Positions 51,257-61,600 of a stretch of DNA of 64,000 nt are shown piece by piece (the stretch's first letter is position 1; each line of letters starts with the position of its first letter). This stretch comes from Tidjanibacter sp. (GTDB lineage Bacteria; Bacteroidota; Bacteroidia; Bacteroidales; Rikenellaceae). A program made the translations under genes and the position numbers. The stretch spans positions 40,434 to 104,433 of the forward strand of contig JAFQNC010000018.1 of NCBI GenBank assembly GCA_017396085.1. The letters run 5' to 3'. The notes below the pieces were generated by a model, which made no database searches, was not told where the DNA came from, and worked only from the letters and a program-made list of their open reading frames with translations.

Positions 51257-53080
51257 TTATTTGACTTCTTTCAGTGTTACCTTTACCTTCACCGACTCTC
51301 CCGCAGGCACTTTGTAGTCGAACACAATACGACAAGTGCCCGTGTTGGCATAGTCGAAGTGGTTGGGCGACACATTGTCCCACACGTGCAGGTTTACCTC
51401 CACGGGGGCATCAACCTTCACCTCCATCCTCTTTCCATCGGCGGTGAGGATGAATGTGTTGTTGTCGCCTACGACAGCCTCTGCCGGAGTACACATAGTC
51501 CAACGTATGGTTTGCTCCTGCTGGCCACCCACAACCTTGTCGGTTACACACAATTTCTTGCCATTGTGCAACACCACACTTCGGGTTGCGCCACCCACGG
51601 CATCGCCCAACACAGCACCGAGGTCTACCTCGGCACCCTTTTTGGTGCGGGTGTTCCAAGTGCGGGTGATTTCGGCCTTGCCATCCACGATGTGGTTGGC
51701 CCCATCAAGGGTGAGTGTGTTGTGTGCATCGGGGCCTATGCGATAGACATCCCAACGCTGGGAGTTTTGTGTCATATTCCATAGGTCCACGCCCTCTTTT
51801 TCGAGGCTGTAATATGCCTGCATACCGAGGTCCATAGCCCACCTTACGCCATCATACTCAAAGACAAACGAGCCGGCGTCCATATGTGAGTGGGAGAAAC
51901 TTGCGAGTCCGCCCTTGATGCCGAGATAGGTGTCGTTGGGGCTTGTCCAGCCACTACGATAGATGTAGAGAGGGTTGATACCATCACTCTCCCACACCGT
52001 CTCGGTGGGAGGGGTGATGTTGCTCAAATCCACCCTTGAAGCAAAAATAAGCAAGCAGGGCAGGTGCCTCTCTTCGTTGTACTCGCCAAAGTCGGTGTTG
52101 GCATCGGCGAGGTATTTCATTTCAAGCCACATAAGCGATGGGTCGCCGGTCTTGTAGGCAAACCACGGCATCATAATGTTGCTGTATGCTCGTGGGTTGG
52201 CATCCGAGAAGCAGAAACAATCGCCACTCGGGGCGGTCATAAACTGCACAAAACGAGCCGAGCGCAACAGTCCGGGAGCCTCGTTGAGGCCACTCGCGTG
52301 TCCGAGGACTATTTCGAGGGCATCGTTGAGCAGCACCTGATAGGAGGTGCCGTAGGTCCAATATTGGAAACCTTCGGGATAGGCGCCATCGGGAGCATAG
52401 TTTTGCAGTGCAAGGTTGATTGACCCCAGAGCCTTGTCCACAATCACTTTGGCCAATTCGGGCTCATCCTCGGCAATGGCGAGCGCAGCACACACAAGTC
52501 CACCATTGCAGACCTGATTCCAATTGGTCTTTGAACGGTAGAATTTTGCCTGCTTCGTTTGGGCCACATTGAGTGCCTTGTCAATCATTCCCTTGCGAAT
52601 GGTGGCACGACTCTGCTCGGAGAGGCCGTCATAGAGCCAATCATAGCCTATGGCGAGTCCGAAGGCCATTTCGCCAACATCGAGGAAGTGGCTTGGGTTC
52701 CAGTCGCTGAACTCACAAGCAGCCAACATCTCCTGTTCGGCACGTTGCAGATAGGCCACATTGCCTGTCATTCGGTAGCCATAGGAGAGATAGAGTGTCC
52801 TTTTGAGTACAGCACGCGACACATCGAGAAGCCTCTTGCCGGTCTTTATTCGAGTGGAAGTCGGCTTGTCAAGTGTAGCATCGCAAAAGCGTAAGATGCG
52901 CTTGTGTATCCCCATCATTTCGGGGTGCGTAGCGATGAGTCTTTCCACCTGCGCCTCACCACCCTCCTGCCAGAGCAGACGAGGGTGGGAGGGGAGGTTG
53001 GTGTAGTCATACGCCTGAGCACGAAGAGCGCCCACGCCAACAAGCAACATCAATGCTACTACTGTGAGAATTCTTTTCAT
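51257..53080 (-). CDS. Heparinase II/III-type polysaccharide lyase, periplasmic
   Basis: A 607-residue lyase with an ordinary Sec signal (1-22, GVGALRA-QAYDY), so probably periplasmic. The toroid region holds TNWNQVCNGG (N188) and Tyr243 in YWTYGTSYQ. The beta-sandwich holds H397-S-H399-M-D401, D417 (RWAMDLG) and H453 (AHNTLTL). All positions predicted to be catalytic or metal-binding are kept, as in the 688-aa paralogue. It begins 29 bp after susD and lies 14 bp before the 688-aa gene. Most likely it shortens imported oligosaccharides for GH88. Confidence 0.87.
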   Translation of the reverse strand: MKRILTVVALMLLVGVGALRAQAYDYTNLPSHPRLLWQEGGEAQVERLIATHPEMMGIHKRILRFCDATLDKPTSTRIKTGKRLLDVSRAVLKRTLYLSYGYRMTGNVAYLQRAEQEMLAACEFSDWNPSHFLDVGEMAFGLAIGYDWLYDGLSEQSRATIRKGMIDKALNVAQTKQAKFYRSKTNWNQVCNGGLVCAALAIAEDEPELAKVIVDKALGSINLALQNYAPDGAYPEGFQYWTYGTSYQVLLNDALEIVLGHASGLNEAPGLLRSARFVQFMTAPSGDCFCFSDANPRAYSNIMMPWFAYKTGDPSLMWLEMKYLADANTDFGEYNEERHLPCLLIFASRVDLSNITPPTETVWESDGINPLYIYRSGWTSPNDTYLGIKGGLASFSHSHMDAGSFVFEYDGVRWAMDLGMQAYYSLEKEGVDLWNMTQNSQRWDVYRIGPDAHNTLTLDGANHIVDGKAEITRTWNTRTKKGAEVDLGAVLGDAVGGATRSVVLHNGKKLCVTDKVVGGQQEQTIRWTMCTPAEAVVGDNNTFILTADGKRMEVKVDAPVEVNLHVWDNVSPNHFDYANTGTCRIVFDYKVPAGESVKVKVTLKEVK

Positions 53081-53109
53081 AGCGTGTGTTGTTTGCTGAG
53101 AAGATAGGA

Positions 53110-54942
53110 TTAGTACTGCCAGCCTTCGGTGCGAGGCAGGTTGCTGTTGCGCTGCTGCTCAACTGCGGGGATAGCCCAACGGAGCATCTTCTCACCGTGC
53201 CAGTAGTGTTTGGTGAACACGTTACCCCACATACCCTGAATACCGAGTTGGTCCTGACCTTGGAATTTGCTGTCGTGGTAGGTGCCCCAGCGAACTTCGT
53301 GGAAGTAGTTGACACCCTCGCAGCAGAGCTCAATGCGGCTCTCATAGCGAATGGCTGCCAAGGTCTCCTCTTCGTTGCTCACGCCATTCAGACCGGCGCC
53401 AACGTGGAGTGCGGGCATACCACCACGGGTGCGCACCTCGTTGATGAGAGCCACAGCCTCGGCATATTTCTGCTGGCGAGCCAAAGCCTCGGCCCACTGC
53501 AACTGAATGTCGGTGTAGCGGATGATTGGAATGTCGGTGTGGCAGTATGCACGGCTCAGAATTGCATCCTTCTGGGTCTCGTTGTACTTGCGATAGAGGT
53601 AGAACCAAGTTACGGTCTTACGTTTGTCGTGCCACAAGTCCCAACCATTGGCATCGCCACCCTTACTACGGGTGATAAAGGGATAGCGGAACACTTTGGT
53701 AACCTGATTACCGTTGCTCTGCGAGGGCTCATAGCAATCCATCTCTGCATAGGGAGTGAGCACGAGGAGCTGCAACCTCGGGTCCCTATTCTCATAAGCC
53801 TTCATAACCCTCTGCTCGTTACCTTCGGGCAGATAGTGTGCATTAACCACGGCGGCACCCACGCTCTTTACGAGGTTGTCGTAGTTGGTCTTGTAGTCGG
53901 TCTGAAGCCTGTTGCGGGCGAAGAATACCTCACGCTCTGCAACCTTCATTGTATTCCACTCGGGGAAGATTGTGGTCCACTCAAACTCCGAGCCATCGGC
54001 CATCTGGAAGTCGTCCACCCAGTTGCTGTTGGGCATCATACACGAAATACCGTTGTATTGGTCCCTCGAACCAATGATTTGTTGAAGGTTACCACTATAA
54101 CCTTTCTCTGCGTCAAGCTGCAAGGGGAAAATCATCTCGCTGTTACGCTCGGCAGCAGAGCTCCACTGGTTCTGATAGGTACCTGCGGCCACGCTGTAGT
54201 TGTGCAGAGCAAAACCACACTTTTTCACATTCTCGAAGTCGCTGGCAGCAAGTGCCCACTCCTCCAACCACATATAAATCTGGCCACGCAAAGCATAGGC
54301 AGCACCCTTCGAAGGACGGCCATACCTCTCGCCGGAGAGGTTGTTGTTTACAAAGTGCTCATTCTCAATACAGTATTTGAGGTCCTCCAAGCACTGTTTC
54401 CAGATGTCGGCCCTTAGGGTAACACCCTTGTAGCAATCCTCGGCATTCACGGGCTCGGTGTAGAGAGGTACATCGTGGAAGAGCATTGCCAAACGGTGGT
54501 AGAAGAAGGCGCGAAGGAACCTAACCTCGCTCATCCAGTTGCCAAAGGTTGCCTCGTCCAAACCTGCACGGTGGAGGTTGGCGATGGCATCGTTACAACG
54601 GTGGATGCCGGTGTAGGCCCACTGCCACTCATAGCTCAAATAGGCATAGTTGGCTTTGAGAGATGCGTTGTTGGCCACAATACCATTGAAATAGCTGGTC
54701 GAATAGCTGTGGCCTTCCATACCATAGAAGTTGTAGCCACTCGAACCTTTATCTACTGCATACTGTTCGAGGTCGTCATTGTAGAATATTCGGTAGATGC
54801 CATTGATACCCTGTTGTGCAAGGTTCTCCGATTCCCACATATTACCTGTGGCAATCTCATTGTAGGGAGCGGTGTCGAGAAAGTCGGTACAACCCACCAT
54901 CAGCACGCTGCTCAAAATCAGACTGAATATAATCTTTTTCAT
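53110..54942 (-). CDS. susD: SusD/RagB-family glycan-binding lipoprotein
   Basis: A 610-residue outer-membrane lipoprotein that caps the SusC transporter and binds glycan. Lipobox MVGC (Cys18) followed by TDFLDTAPYNEIATGNMW, the SusD opening in nearly every member. SusD-specific blocks are AYTGIHRCNDAIANLH, EVRFLRAFFYHRLAMLFHDVPLY, and PIIRYTDIQLQWAEALARQQKYAEAVALINEVRTRGG, then RYESRIELCCEGVNYFHEVRWGTY near the end. It follows susC by 59 bp and precedes the lyase genes. No second surface glycan-binding gene (SusE/F-like) follows, which is why the altered lyases are of interest as binding proteins. Confidence 0.95.
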   Translation of the reverse strand: MKKIIFSLILSSVLMVGCTDFLDTAPYNEIATGNMWESENLAQQGINGIYRIFYNDDLEQYAVDKGSSGYNFYGMEGHSYSTSYFNGIVANNASLKANYAYLSYEWQWAYTGIHRCNDAIANLHRAGLDEATFGNWMSEVRFLRAFFYHRLAMLFHDVPLYTEPVNAEDCYKGVTLRADIWKQCLEDLKYCIENEHFVNNNLSGERYGRPSKGAAYALRGQIYMWLEEWALAASDFENVKKCGFALHNYSVAAGTYQNQWSSAAERNSEMIFPLQLDAEKGYSGNLQQIIGSRDQYNGISCMMPNSNWVDDFQMADGSEFEWTTIFPEWNTMKVAEREVFFARNRLQTDYKTNYDNLVKSVGAAVVNAHYLPEGNEQRVMKAYENRDPRLQLLVLTPYAEMDCYEPSQSNGNQVTKVFRYPFITRSKGGDANGWDLWHDKRKTVTWFYLYRKYNETQKDAILSRAYCHTDIPIIRYTDIQLQWAEALARQQKYAEAVALINEVRTRGGMPALHVGAGLNGVSNEEETLAAIRYESRIELCCEGVNYFHEVRWGTYHDSKFQGQDQLGIQGMWGNVFTKHYWHGEKMLRWAIPAVEQQRNSNLPRTEGWQY

Positions 54943-55001
54943 ATCTTTCTTTTATCTTCTATATTTACATTATATATAAATAGGTGTGCCGAATGGATGC
55001 A

Positions 55002-58000
55002 TTAGAACGAAATCTGTGCACCAATTGCATACTGTTTCATCAGAGGATAGGTTACCGAAGTTCCCATCTCGGGGTCCAAACCGGGGTAGTTGGTCAGAGT
55101 CAAGAGGTTCTCACCCGACACATAGAGGCGGAGTTTGTCCATCTTGATTTTCCTTGTCCATTTGGCGGGCAGGGTGTAACCAATCTGAAGGTTTTTGAGT
55201 TTGAGGTAGTCGCCCTTATAGCGGTAGAACTCGGTATTGACACCATTGTTCAAACGGGACTCGTTGGTCAAACGGGGGTTGCTTGCCCAGATGTTGGTAC
55301 GGGGGTCCTCGGGATTCATCGGGTCATAGAAGTAGTGGTCATCGGCCACGCTTTGCATCAGACCATAACCGAGTTTGGTACGGGTGGTGTTGTAGATGTC
55401 GTCCTCCCAGTAGAGTTCGAAGCCTGCGCTACCTGCCCACAACATATAGAAGTCGAAGCCCTTGTAGTTCATCGAGAAGTTCACACCGAAGTTGTAGATG
55501 GGCTGACGGCTGGTGCCGGTGAAGTTCTGGTCGTTGGTCTCACCATAGTTGCCATCACCGTTGGAGTCGGCCACGATGAAGTCGCCATACCACAGCGTGT
55601 CTTGTGCAGCCTTGCTCAGGCCAAAGAACTTGTAGCCGCTGGCCATCATTGCCTGTACCCAAGCCAAATCCTGCTCGGTACGAATCATACCATCCACGGG
55701 ACCTTGGTCGAGGCCGGGCTCGCCACCCTCGTAGTTACCATTACCCTTGTAGAGCTCATACATATACATCTCACCCAGCGAGTGGCCCTCTACAATCAGA
55801 CCACCGAAACCGCTCTGTACAACATCACCATAGTTGTTGTGGAAAGTGGTGGGGTTGCCCTCTTCGTCATATTCCCAATATTTCTCAAGGGTGCCTTTGT
55901 ACTTCATCACGCGGTTTTTGTTGTAGGCGAAGTTACCCTCAATGCGGTAGCCGAAGTCGCCAATGCGGTCCTCCCAAGCGAGAGTCAGCTCCACACCACG
56001 GTTACGCACCTCAGCGATGTTCTGAGTTGCACCGGTTACAGTACCCATAGTGATGGGGATGGAGGGAGTGTAGAGAATACCATCGGTATATTTCTCATAG
56101 AGGTCGATTTCACCGGTGAGTCGGTTGTTGAATGCACCCCAATCCAAACCGATGTTGGTGGTGGTAGTGCTCTCCCACTCGAGTGCGGTGTTGCTCAACT
56201 TGTTGATTGCAAGGCCGGTTGAAGGTTTGCCATCAACCACCACCTTGTTGGTTACATAACTTGCCTGCCAATCGTAGTTGCCGCTTGCGCAGTTACCCAT
56301 ACGGCCCCACGATACACGCAGTTTCAGGTTGCTCAGATAGTCCTCAGCGAAGTCCATAAAGTCCTCCTCGTGGATGCGCCAACCGGCACTAAACGAGGGG
56401 AATACACCCCAACGGCTCTCGGGAGCAAACCTCGAAGAACCATCCACACGCACGTTGGCCTCAAAGAGGTATTTGTCCCTGAAAGAGTAGTTGGCCCTAC
56501 CAAAGTAGGACATCAGTGCCCAGTCGGTTGCGCTGCTGCTCGAGCCACTCAACTCGGTGGCGGTGCTCAACTGGGTAAGAGTCCAGTCGGCCATACCAAT
56601 CTTAGATACCGAGAAAGACTCCGATTTGTAGAACGAAGTGGAGAAACCACCAAGCAGGTTAAGTTTGTGGTCCTCGCCGGTCTCGGGGTCCCAACGAACC
56701 AAAATCTCCGAGTTCTCGCGGTGATATTTGGTCGATTTGTTGGTGATGGTCTGGTTATCCAGAGTGGTCTTGCTCACAACCTCGTTGGTGAGGTGGTTGT
56801 AGGTGCCTTTGGGGAAGCCCCAAGTTGCATAGTCGAGCCAATCGGGAGCGTAGTTGTAACTTGCCTCGATGGTCAGACTCTTGACGGGATTGATGATACC
56901 ATAGAGGGTGAAGTTGCCACGGAAGTATTTGTCGTAGCCCTTACGTACCATAGTCTTGAAGATGTTGTTGGCGGTGGTGGACTCCTCAACTGCCACGGGA
57001 ATACCCCAAGCATCATCCTCACCGGGGTAAACACCCGGAACAGTAGCACCGAGGTAGTTGAAACCCTCGCTCACCTTCGAGAGGCCCTTGTTCTGCTTAA
57101 CACCATTAAGACGGGTACCAATCTTCAACCAATCGTAGACCTTAATCTCCAAGTTGGTACGCAGAGAGAATTGGTCCATACCGGTGTCCATACCCCTCTG
57201 GTTCATAATACCCTCAACATCCTGATAGCCGAGCGACATAAAATAGGTCGCATTGCCATTGCCGCCCGAAACGGAGACGTTGTGTTTGGTGGAGTAGCCT
57301 GTGCCGACAATCTCATTGAACCAGTCGGTGTTGGGATAGGCCATATAGTTGGGCAGACCGCCCTCCGAGATACCATTGGGGTCCTGCGAAGCGAGTTCCC
57401 AAGCGTCAATGGTCGATTGGTTGTAGACATCGGGCCTGCCCATATTGTAGGCACCCTCGTTGTGGAGCCTCATATGCTCGGCATAGTTGCTCACAAATTT
57501 GAGTTTGTTTTGGGGCTGCTGGAAAGTACCATAGAAATTATAGGTAACTTTGGCCTTGCCTGCACCCTTCTTGGTGGTTACAAGCACAACACCGTTTGCC
57601 GCCCTCGAACCATAGATGGCAGCCGAAGCAGCATCTTTCAGAATGGTGATGCTGGCAATATCCTCGGTGTTCACGTTATTCATATCCCACTCAATACCAT
57701 CCACCAACACCAGAGGAGAGTTGGAGTTGAGCGAGTTGTTACCACGAATAAGAATGGTACCACCGGTGCCGGGCTGACCCGAAGATTGGTGTACCTGAAC
57801 ACCTGCCGACAAACCGGCCAGTGCGGTCGAAGCATTGAGCACGGGGCGGCTGGCCATCGACTCATCGAAGTTTACGGTAGAAACAGAGCCGGTCAGGTCG
57901 GCCTTGCGCTGCACGCCATAGCCCACAACAACCACCTCTTCCAGAGCCTCTGCACTGGGAGCCAAAGCGACATTGTGGGTTCCTGCCTTGGAAATCTTCA

Positions 58001-58241
58001 CCGTCTGAGGCTCATAACCCATATACTCGAAGATAACTTCGGCCTTGGGCGCAACCTTCAAGGTGTAGTTGCCATCGGCATCAGTAACGGTTCCGCTACC
58101 ATCCTGCAACACGACAACGGTCGCTCCCACAAGGGGGCTATTTCCCTCATCGGTTACTTTGCCGGAAATTGTGATTTGCTGTGCAAATGCCCCGAGGCTG
58201 CACATTGCAAACACAACCAAAAGTAGTAGTTTTTGTTTCAT
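55002..58241 (-). CDS. susC: SusC/RagA-family TonB-dependent transporter
   Basis: A 1079-residue outer-membrane transporter that imports oligosaccharides with TonB energy. Signal peptide 1-21. Residues ~23-100 are the carboxypeptidase-regulatory-like domain (ISGKVTDEGNSPLVGATVVVLQDG). Then comes EEVVVVGYGVQRKADLTGSVSTV, the TonB-box-like stretch that opens the plug, and RGNNSLNSNSPLVLVDGIEWDMNNVNTEDIASITILKDAASAAIYGSRAANGVVLVTTKKG, the plug signature. The barrel follows to a C-terminal Phe (GAQISF). No STN domain, so it is not an anti-sigma-coupled type; regulation by the divergent HTCS fits. Confidence 0.95.
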   Translation of the reverse strand: MKQKLLLLVVFAMCSLGAFAQQITISGKVTDEGNSPLVGATVVVLQDGSGTVTDADGNYTLKVAPKAEVIFEYMGYEPQTVKISKAGTHNVALAPSAEALEEVVVVGYGVQRKADLTGSVSTVNFDESMASRPVLNASTALAGLSAGVQVHQSSGQPGTGGTILIRGNNSLNSNSPLVLVDGIEWDMNNVNTEDIASITILKDAASAAIYGSRAANGVVLVTTKKGAGKAKVTYNFYGTFQQPQNKLKFVSNYAEHMRLHNEGAYNMGRPDVYNQSTIDAWELASQDPNGISEGGLPNYMAYPNTDWFNEIVGTGYSTKHNVSVSGGNGNATYFMSLGYQDVEGIMNQRGMDTGMDQFSLRTNLEIKVYDWLKIGTRLNGVKQNKGLSKVSEGFNYLGATVPGVYPGEDDAWGIPVAVEESTTANNIFKTMVRKGYDKYFRGNFTLYGIINPVKSLTIEASYNYAPDWLDYATWGFPKGTYNHLTNEVVSKTTLDNQTITNKSTKYHRENSEILVRWDPETGEDHKLNLLGGFSTSFYKSESFSVSKIGMADWTLTQLSTATELSGSSSSATDWALMSYFGRANYSFRDKYLFEANVRVDGSSRFAPESRWGVFPSFSAGWRIHEEDFMDFAEDYLSNLKLRVSWGRMGNCASGNYDWQASYVTNKVVVDGKPSTGLAINKLSNTALEWESTTTTNIGLDWGAFNNRLTGEIDLYEKYTDGILYTPSIPITMGTVTGATQNIAEVRNRGVELTLAWEDRIGDFGYRIEGNFAYNKNRVMKYKGTLEKYWEYDEEGNPTTFHNNYGDVVQSGFGGLIVEGHSLGEMYMYELYKGNGNYEGGEPGLDQGPVDGMIRTEQDLAWVQAMMASGYKFFGLSKAAQDTLWYGDFIVADSNGDGNYGETNDQNFTGTSRQPIYNFGVNFSMNYKGFDFYMLWAGSAGFELYWEDDIYNTTRTKLGYGLMQSVADDHYFYDPMNPEDPRTNIWASNPRLTNESRLNNGVNTEFYRYKGDYLKLKNLQIGYTLPAKWTRKIKMDKLRLYVSGENLLTLTNYPGLDPEMGTSVTYPLMKQYAIGAQISF

Positions 58242-58620
58242 ACAAAAAGACTTTTAAAGGGTTAATATTTAGGTTTGTTGATTTGTTGAATGATTTTTGT
58301 ATTCGGTGGAAGGAGGTGTACGAATTGTACATCCTTTTCGTAAGGTCGGTTTTGTTGTAGTCTCGGTGTCGGTTTTTAGGTTACTTTGCCCCAAGCGGAT
58401 GGGTGCATTTTTGATATTGTAAAATTAGGTATTACCTTTCAAGGAAATTAGTCCAAACTCGCCATTTTGCACCATTCTTGGCTTGTGTTCGGCTTTGAAA
58501 GCGGGGCAAAATAGTCCAAACTGGTCAAAATGCACCACCAGCCGACCAACCCGATTGTCGCTCGTTGAAAAACAACTTTGTTGTTTTAATTTTACGAAAA
58601 AAGATTTCGATTGTGAGCCT
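58242..58620. promoter_or_regulatory. HTCS-susC intergenic region with operator-like repeats
   Basis: Two 26-bp direct repeats at 58449-58474 and 58512-58537 share TAGTCCAAACT at the left and TGCACCA at the right, 63 bp apart (about six helical turns). An opposite-strand half copy (GGTGCATTTTTGA) lies at 58402-58414. The palindrome AAACAAC-TTT-GTTGTTT lies at 58570-58586 in the HTCS leader. No consensus -7 box for susC was found, as is common for HTCS-activated promoters. The repeats are candidate sites for the HTCS AraC-type domain. Confidence 0.65.
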
Positions 58621-61600
58621 ATGAAACACCGCCTTTACATCACATTCATTGCTGCCTGTCTGCTGTGTGGGCAACTCTGTTTGGCACAACCTATGTCGGT
58701 GATGCGACACTATGATGCCAAGTCGGGACTCTCCGACAACACCGTGCGCACCATCTTGCAGGATGCGGCCGGACACATTTGGTTTGGTACCAAAGATGGC
58801 ATCAATCGTTTCAATGGTGTACACATCACTCGCTTTGGCAGCTATCCCCGCACCGCCGACAACCCACTGCTCAATACCCTCAAATTGTGCCCTCACAACA
58901 CCGATGAGGACAAAATTTGGGTGGCCGCAGTGGATGGCCTCTACCTCTTTGACCAGATGAGCGGCGAGTTCACCTTCTTGGACATTAAGGCCGAAGATTC
59001 GGTTGGGTTGAAAACACTTGTTGCCGATGTGTGCTATGATGCTCTCGGCGGACTCTGGATAGCCACAGTCAATGGACTCTTCTACTACAACGAACTGCTG
59101 GGGTGTCTGAGGCACTACACCCACGAAGAAGGTCAGCCCTCCTCGCTGCCAAGCAACGCCGTGTCGTGCATTTTGCGCGACTCTTCGGGGGATATGTGGT
59201 TTGGCACACGTATGGGCCTTGCCCGCTATCGCCGAGGGGTGGACAAATTCGACAACTACTACTTGGAGCACAAGAGGTCGGATTCGACACCATTTGAGGT
59301 AACGGCGATTGTGGAGAGCAGCGATGGTGAACTTTGGCTCGGCACCCGCTACGATGGATTGTTGCGTCTGAACCAAACCACAGGCAAATTTCACTCCTAT
59401 CCCGTGGTGGGCTCCTCCAAGGACAACACGTGGATACGCACCTTGCACGAGCGCAACAACAACACCCTGCTGGTTGGCACCGAAGACGGACTCTTCATCT
59501 TTGACTATCGTACAAAAACCATCCAACACCAAAAGTCGTTGGGAGGGGAGTCGGTCTACAGCCTTATGGCCGACCGCGAGGGAGGACTTTGGATTGGCAC
59601 CTACTTCAATGGTGTCTACTATCTCTCGCCCCAAAGCAACAATATACGCTGGTACTACGATGATGGTGCGGAAGGTTCGCTCACGGGCAATGCTGTGAGT
59701 CAGTTCTGCGAGGACGAGAAGGGCAACGTGTGGGTGGCGACCGAAAATGGAGGTCTTAACTATCTTGACAGGCGCACGGGCGAATTTGCTCACTATGGTG
59801 CCACCAATGCAAACCACGCAGTGAGCCACAACAACATACACGCACTGATGCTCGATGAGCACCGATTGTGGATTGGTACCTTCTCCAAGGGTGTGGACAT
59901 TATGGACACGCACACTCGCCGCATCGTCAAAAACTACCATCACAGCCAAGACGACACCAACTCCTTGCCCAACAACTATGTCTATTGCATCTACCAAACC
60001 CGCAATGGGGATATTTATGTGGGCACAATGGCCGGCTTCTGCAAGTACCAGCCCAAGAGGGATAATTTCCACCGCTTTGAGCAGTTGCGCGATATTTTTG
60101 TCTACGATATGGTGGAGGACAACGAGGGCCGTCTTTGGCTCGCATCCAAGGACAATGGTGTGTGGTGCTACCACCACGGAGAGTTCAAGAACTATCTGAA
60201 TGTTCCCAACGACCACACCTCGCTCGGCAACAACCACGTAATTCGTGCCCACTTGGACAAGAGCGGAAAGGTGTGGTTTGCAACTGAGGGCGGCGGCATT
60301 TGTTGCTACAATGCAGACACCGATAGTTTTACCAACTACGACCACCGCCGCAACCTCTACCACCACATCATCTATGGTATTCTCGATGACGATGAAGGCA
60401 ACCTTTGGCTCTCTTCCAACTATGGCATCGTGCGCTACAATCCCACGACATTTGAGCAGGTTGTCTACACCCACGAGGATGGTTTGCAGAGCAACCAGTT
60501 CAACTACCGCTCTTCGATGAGGGGTTCCGATGGAATGCTCTACTTTGGTGGTGTGAACGGTTTTAACTGTTTCCACCCCGACCGCTTCCACCGCAACGAA
60601 GTGAAACCAACAGCAAACATCTCCGGCATCGTTCTTCACAAGCCATCTTCGGCCTATGAAATATCCCGCATAAAAGCCAGAGATAAGGTTGTCATAGGGC
60701 CGCAAACCGCCTCTTTTGAGATTAGTTATGAGTGTTTGAGTTTTGTCTCGCCCTCCAAAAACAAGTATGCCTACAAGGTGAACAAACTGCACGAAGACTG
60801 GGTGCTGACCGACAAACCCTCCGTAACTTTTATGGATATGCCGGCAGGCGACTATCGCTTCCTTGTGAGAGTGGCAAACAATGACGGGGTGTGGAGCGAC
60901 AATGAGTGTTTTGTGGACCTGACCATACAGGCCCCATTCTGGCGCACCACCACCGCCAAAATACTCTATTCCCTTGTGGCAGTGGTGATTTGTGCTCTGC
61001 TATTGAGGCGCTATTTGGTTTGGCAGAAAAACAAACGAGAAAGAGAAAACAAAGAGATGGAGGGTGCGATGCAACAGGAAATCTATCGCTCCAAAATTGA
61101 GTTTTTCACACACGTTGCCCACGAAATCAAAACTCCCCTCACGCTGATTAAGGCTCCCTTGGAGGCTGTGCTCGAAGAGGGCAAGTGGGGCGAAGATACG
61201 CAAGAGAACCTTATGGTGATGCAGCAGAACACCGACCGCCTGATGGAACTCATCAAGCAATTGCTCAGTTTTCGCAAAATCGACAACGAGGGATACCAAC
61301 TATCATACAGTCGTGTGGACATCAACGACTTTGTAAGGCGCATTGTAAAACGCTTCGACTCGTCAAAGAAATCCATACATATCACAGCCAACCTACCCAA
61401 AGAGTCGCTTGTGTGGATGGTCGATTCGGAGGCCTTGACAAAGATTGTGAGCAATCTGTTGGCCAATGGACTGAAATATGCCGACAGCCGAATTGAGGTG
61501 CAGGCAACGAATGTGGTGGTGGAAGGAAAGAATATGTTGGAACTCACCGTGAGTGATGATGGACCCGGCATTACCGAAACCGAAAAAGCCAAGATATTTG

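Noticed and set aside
58525..60792. 755-codon frame antisense to the HTCS gene
   Set aside because: Shadow frame rich in Val, Gly and His; no start context or domain.
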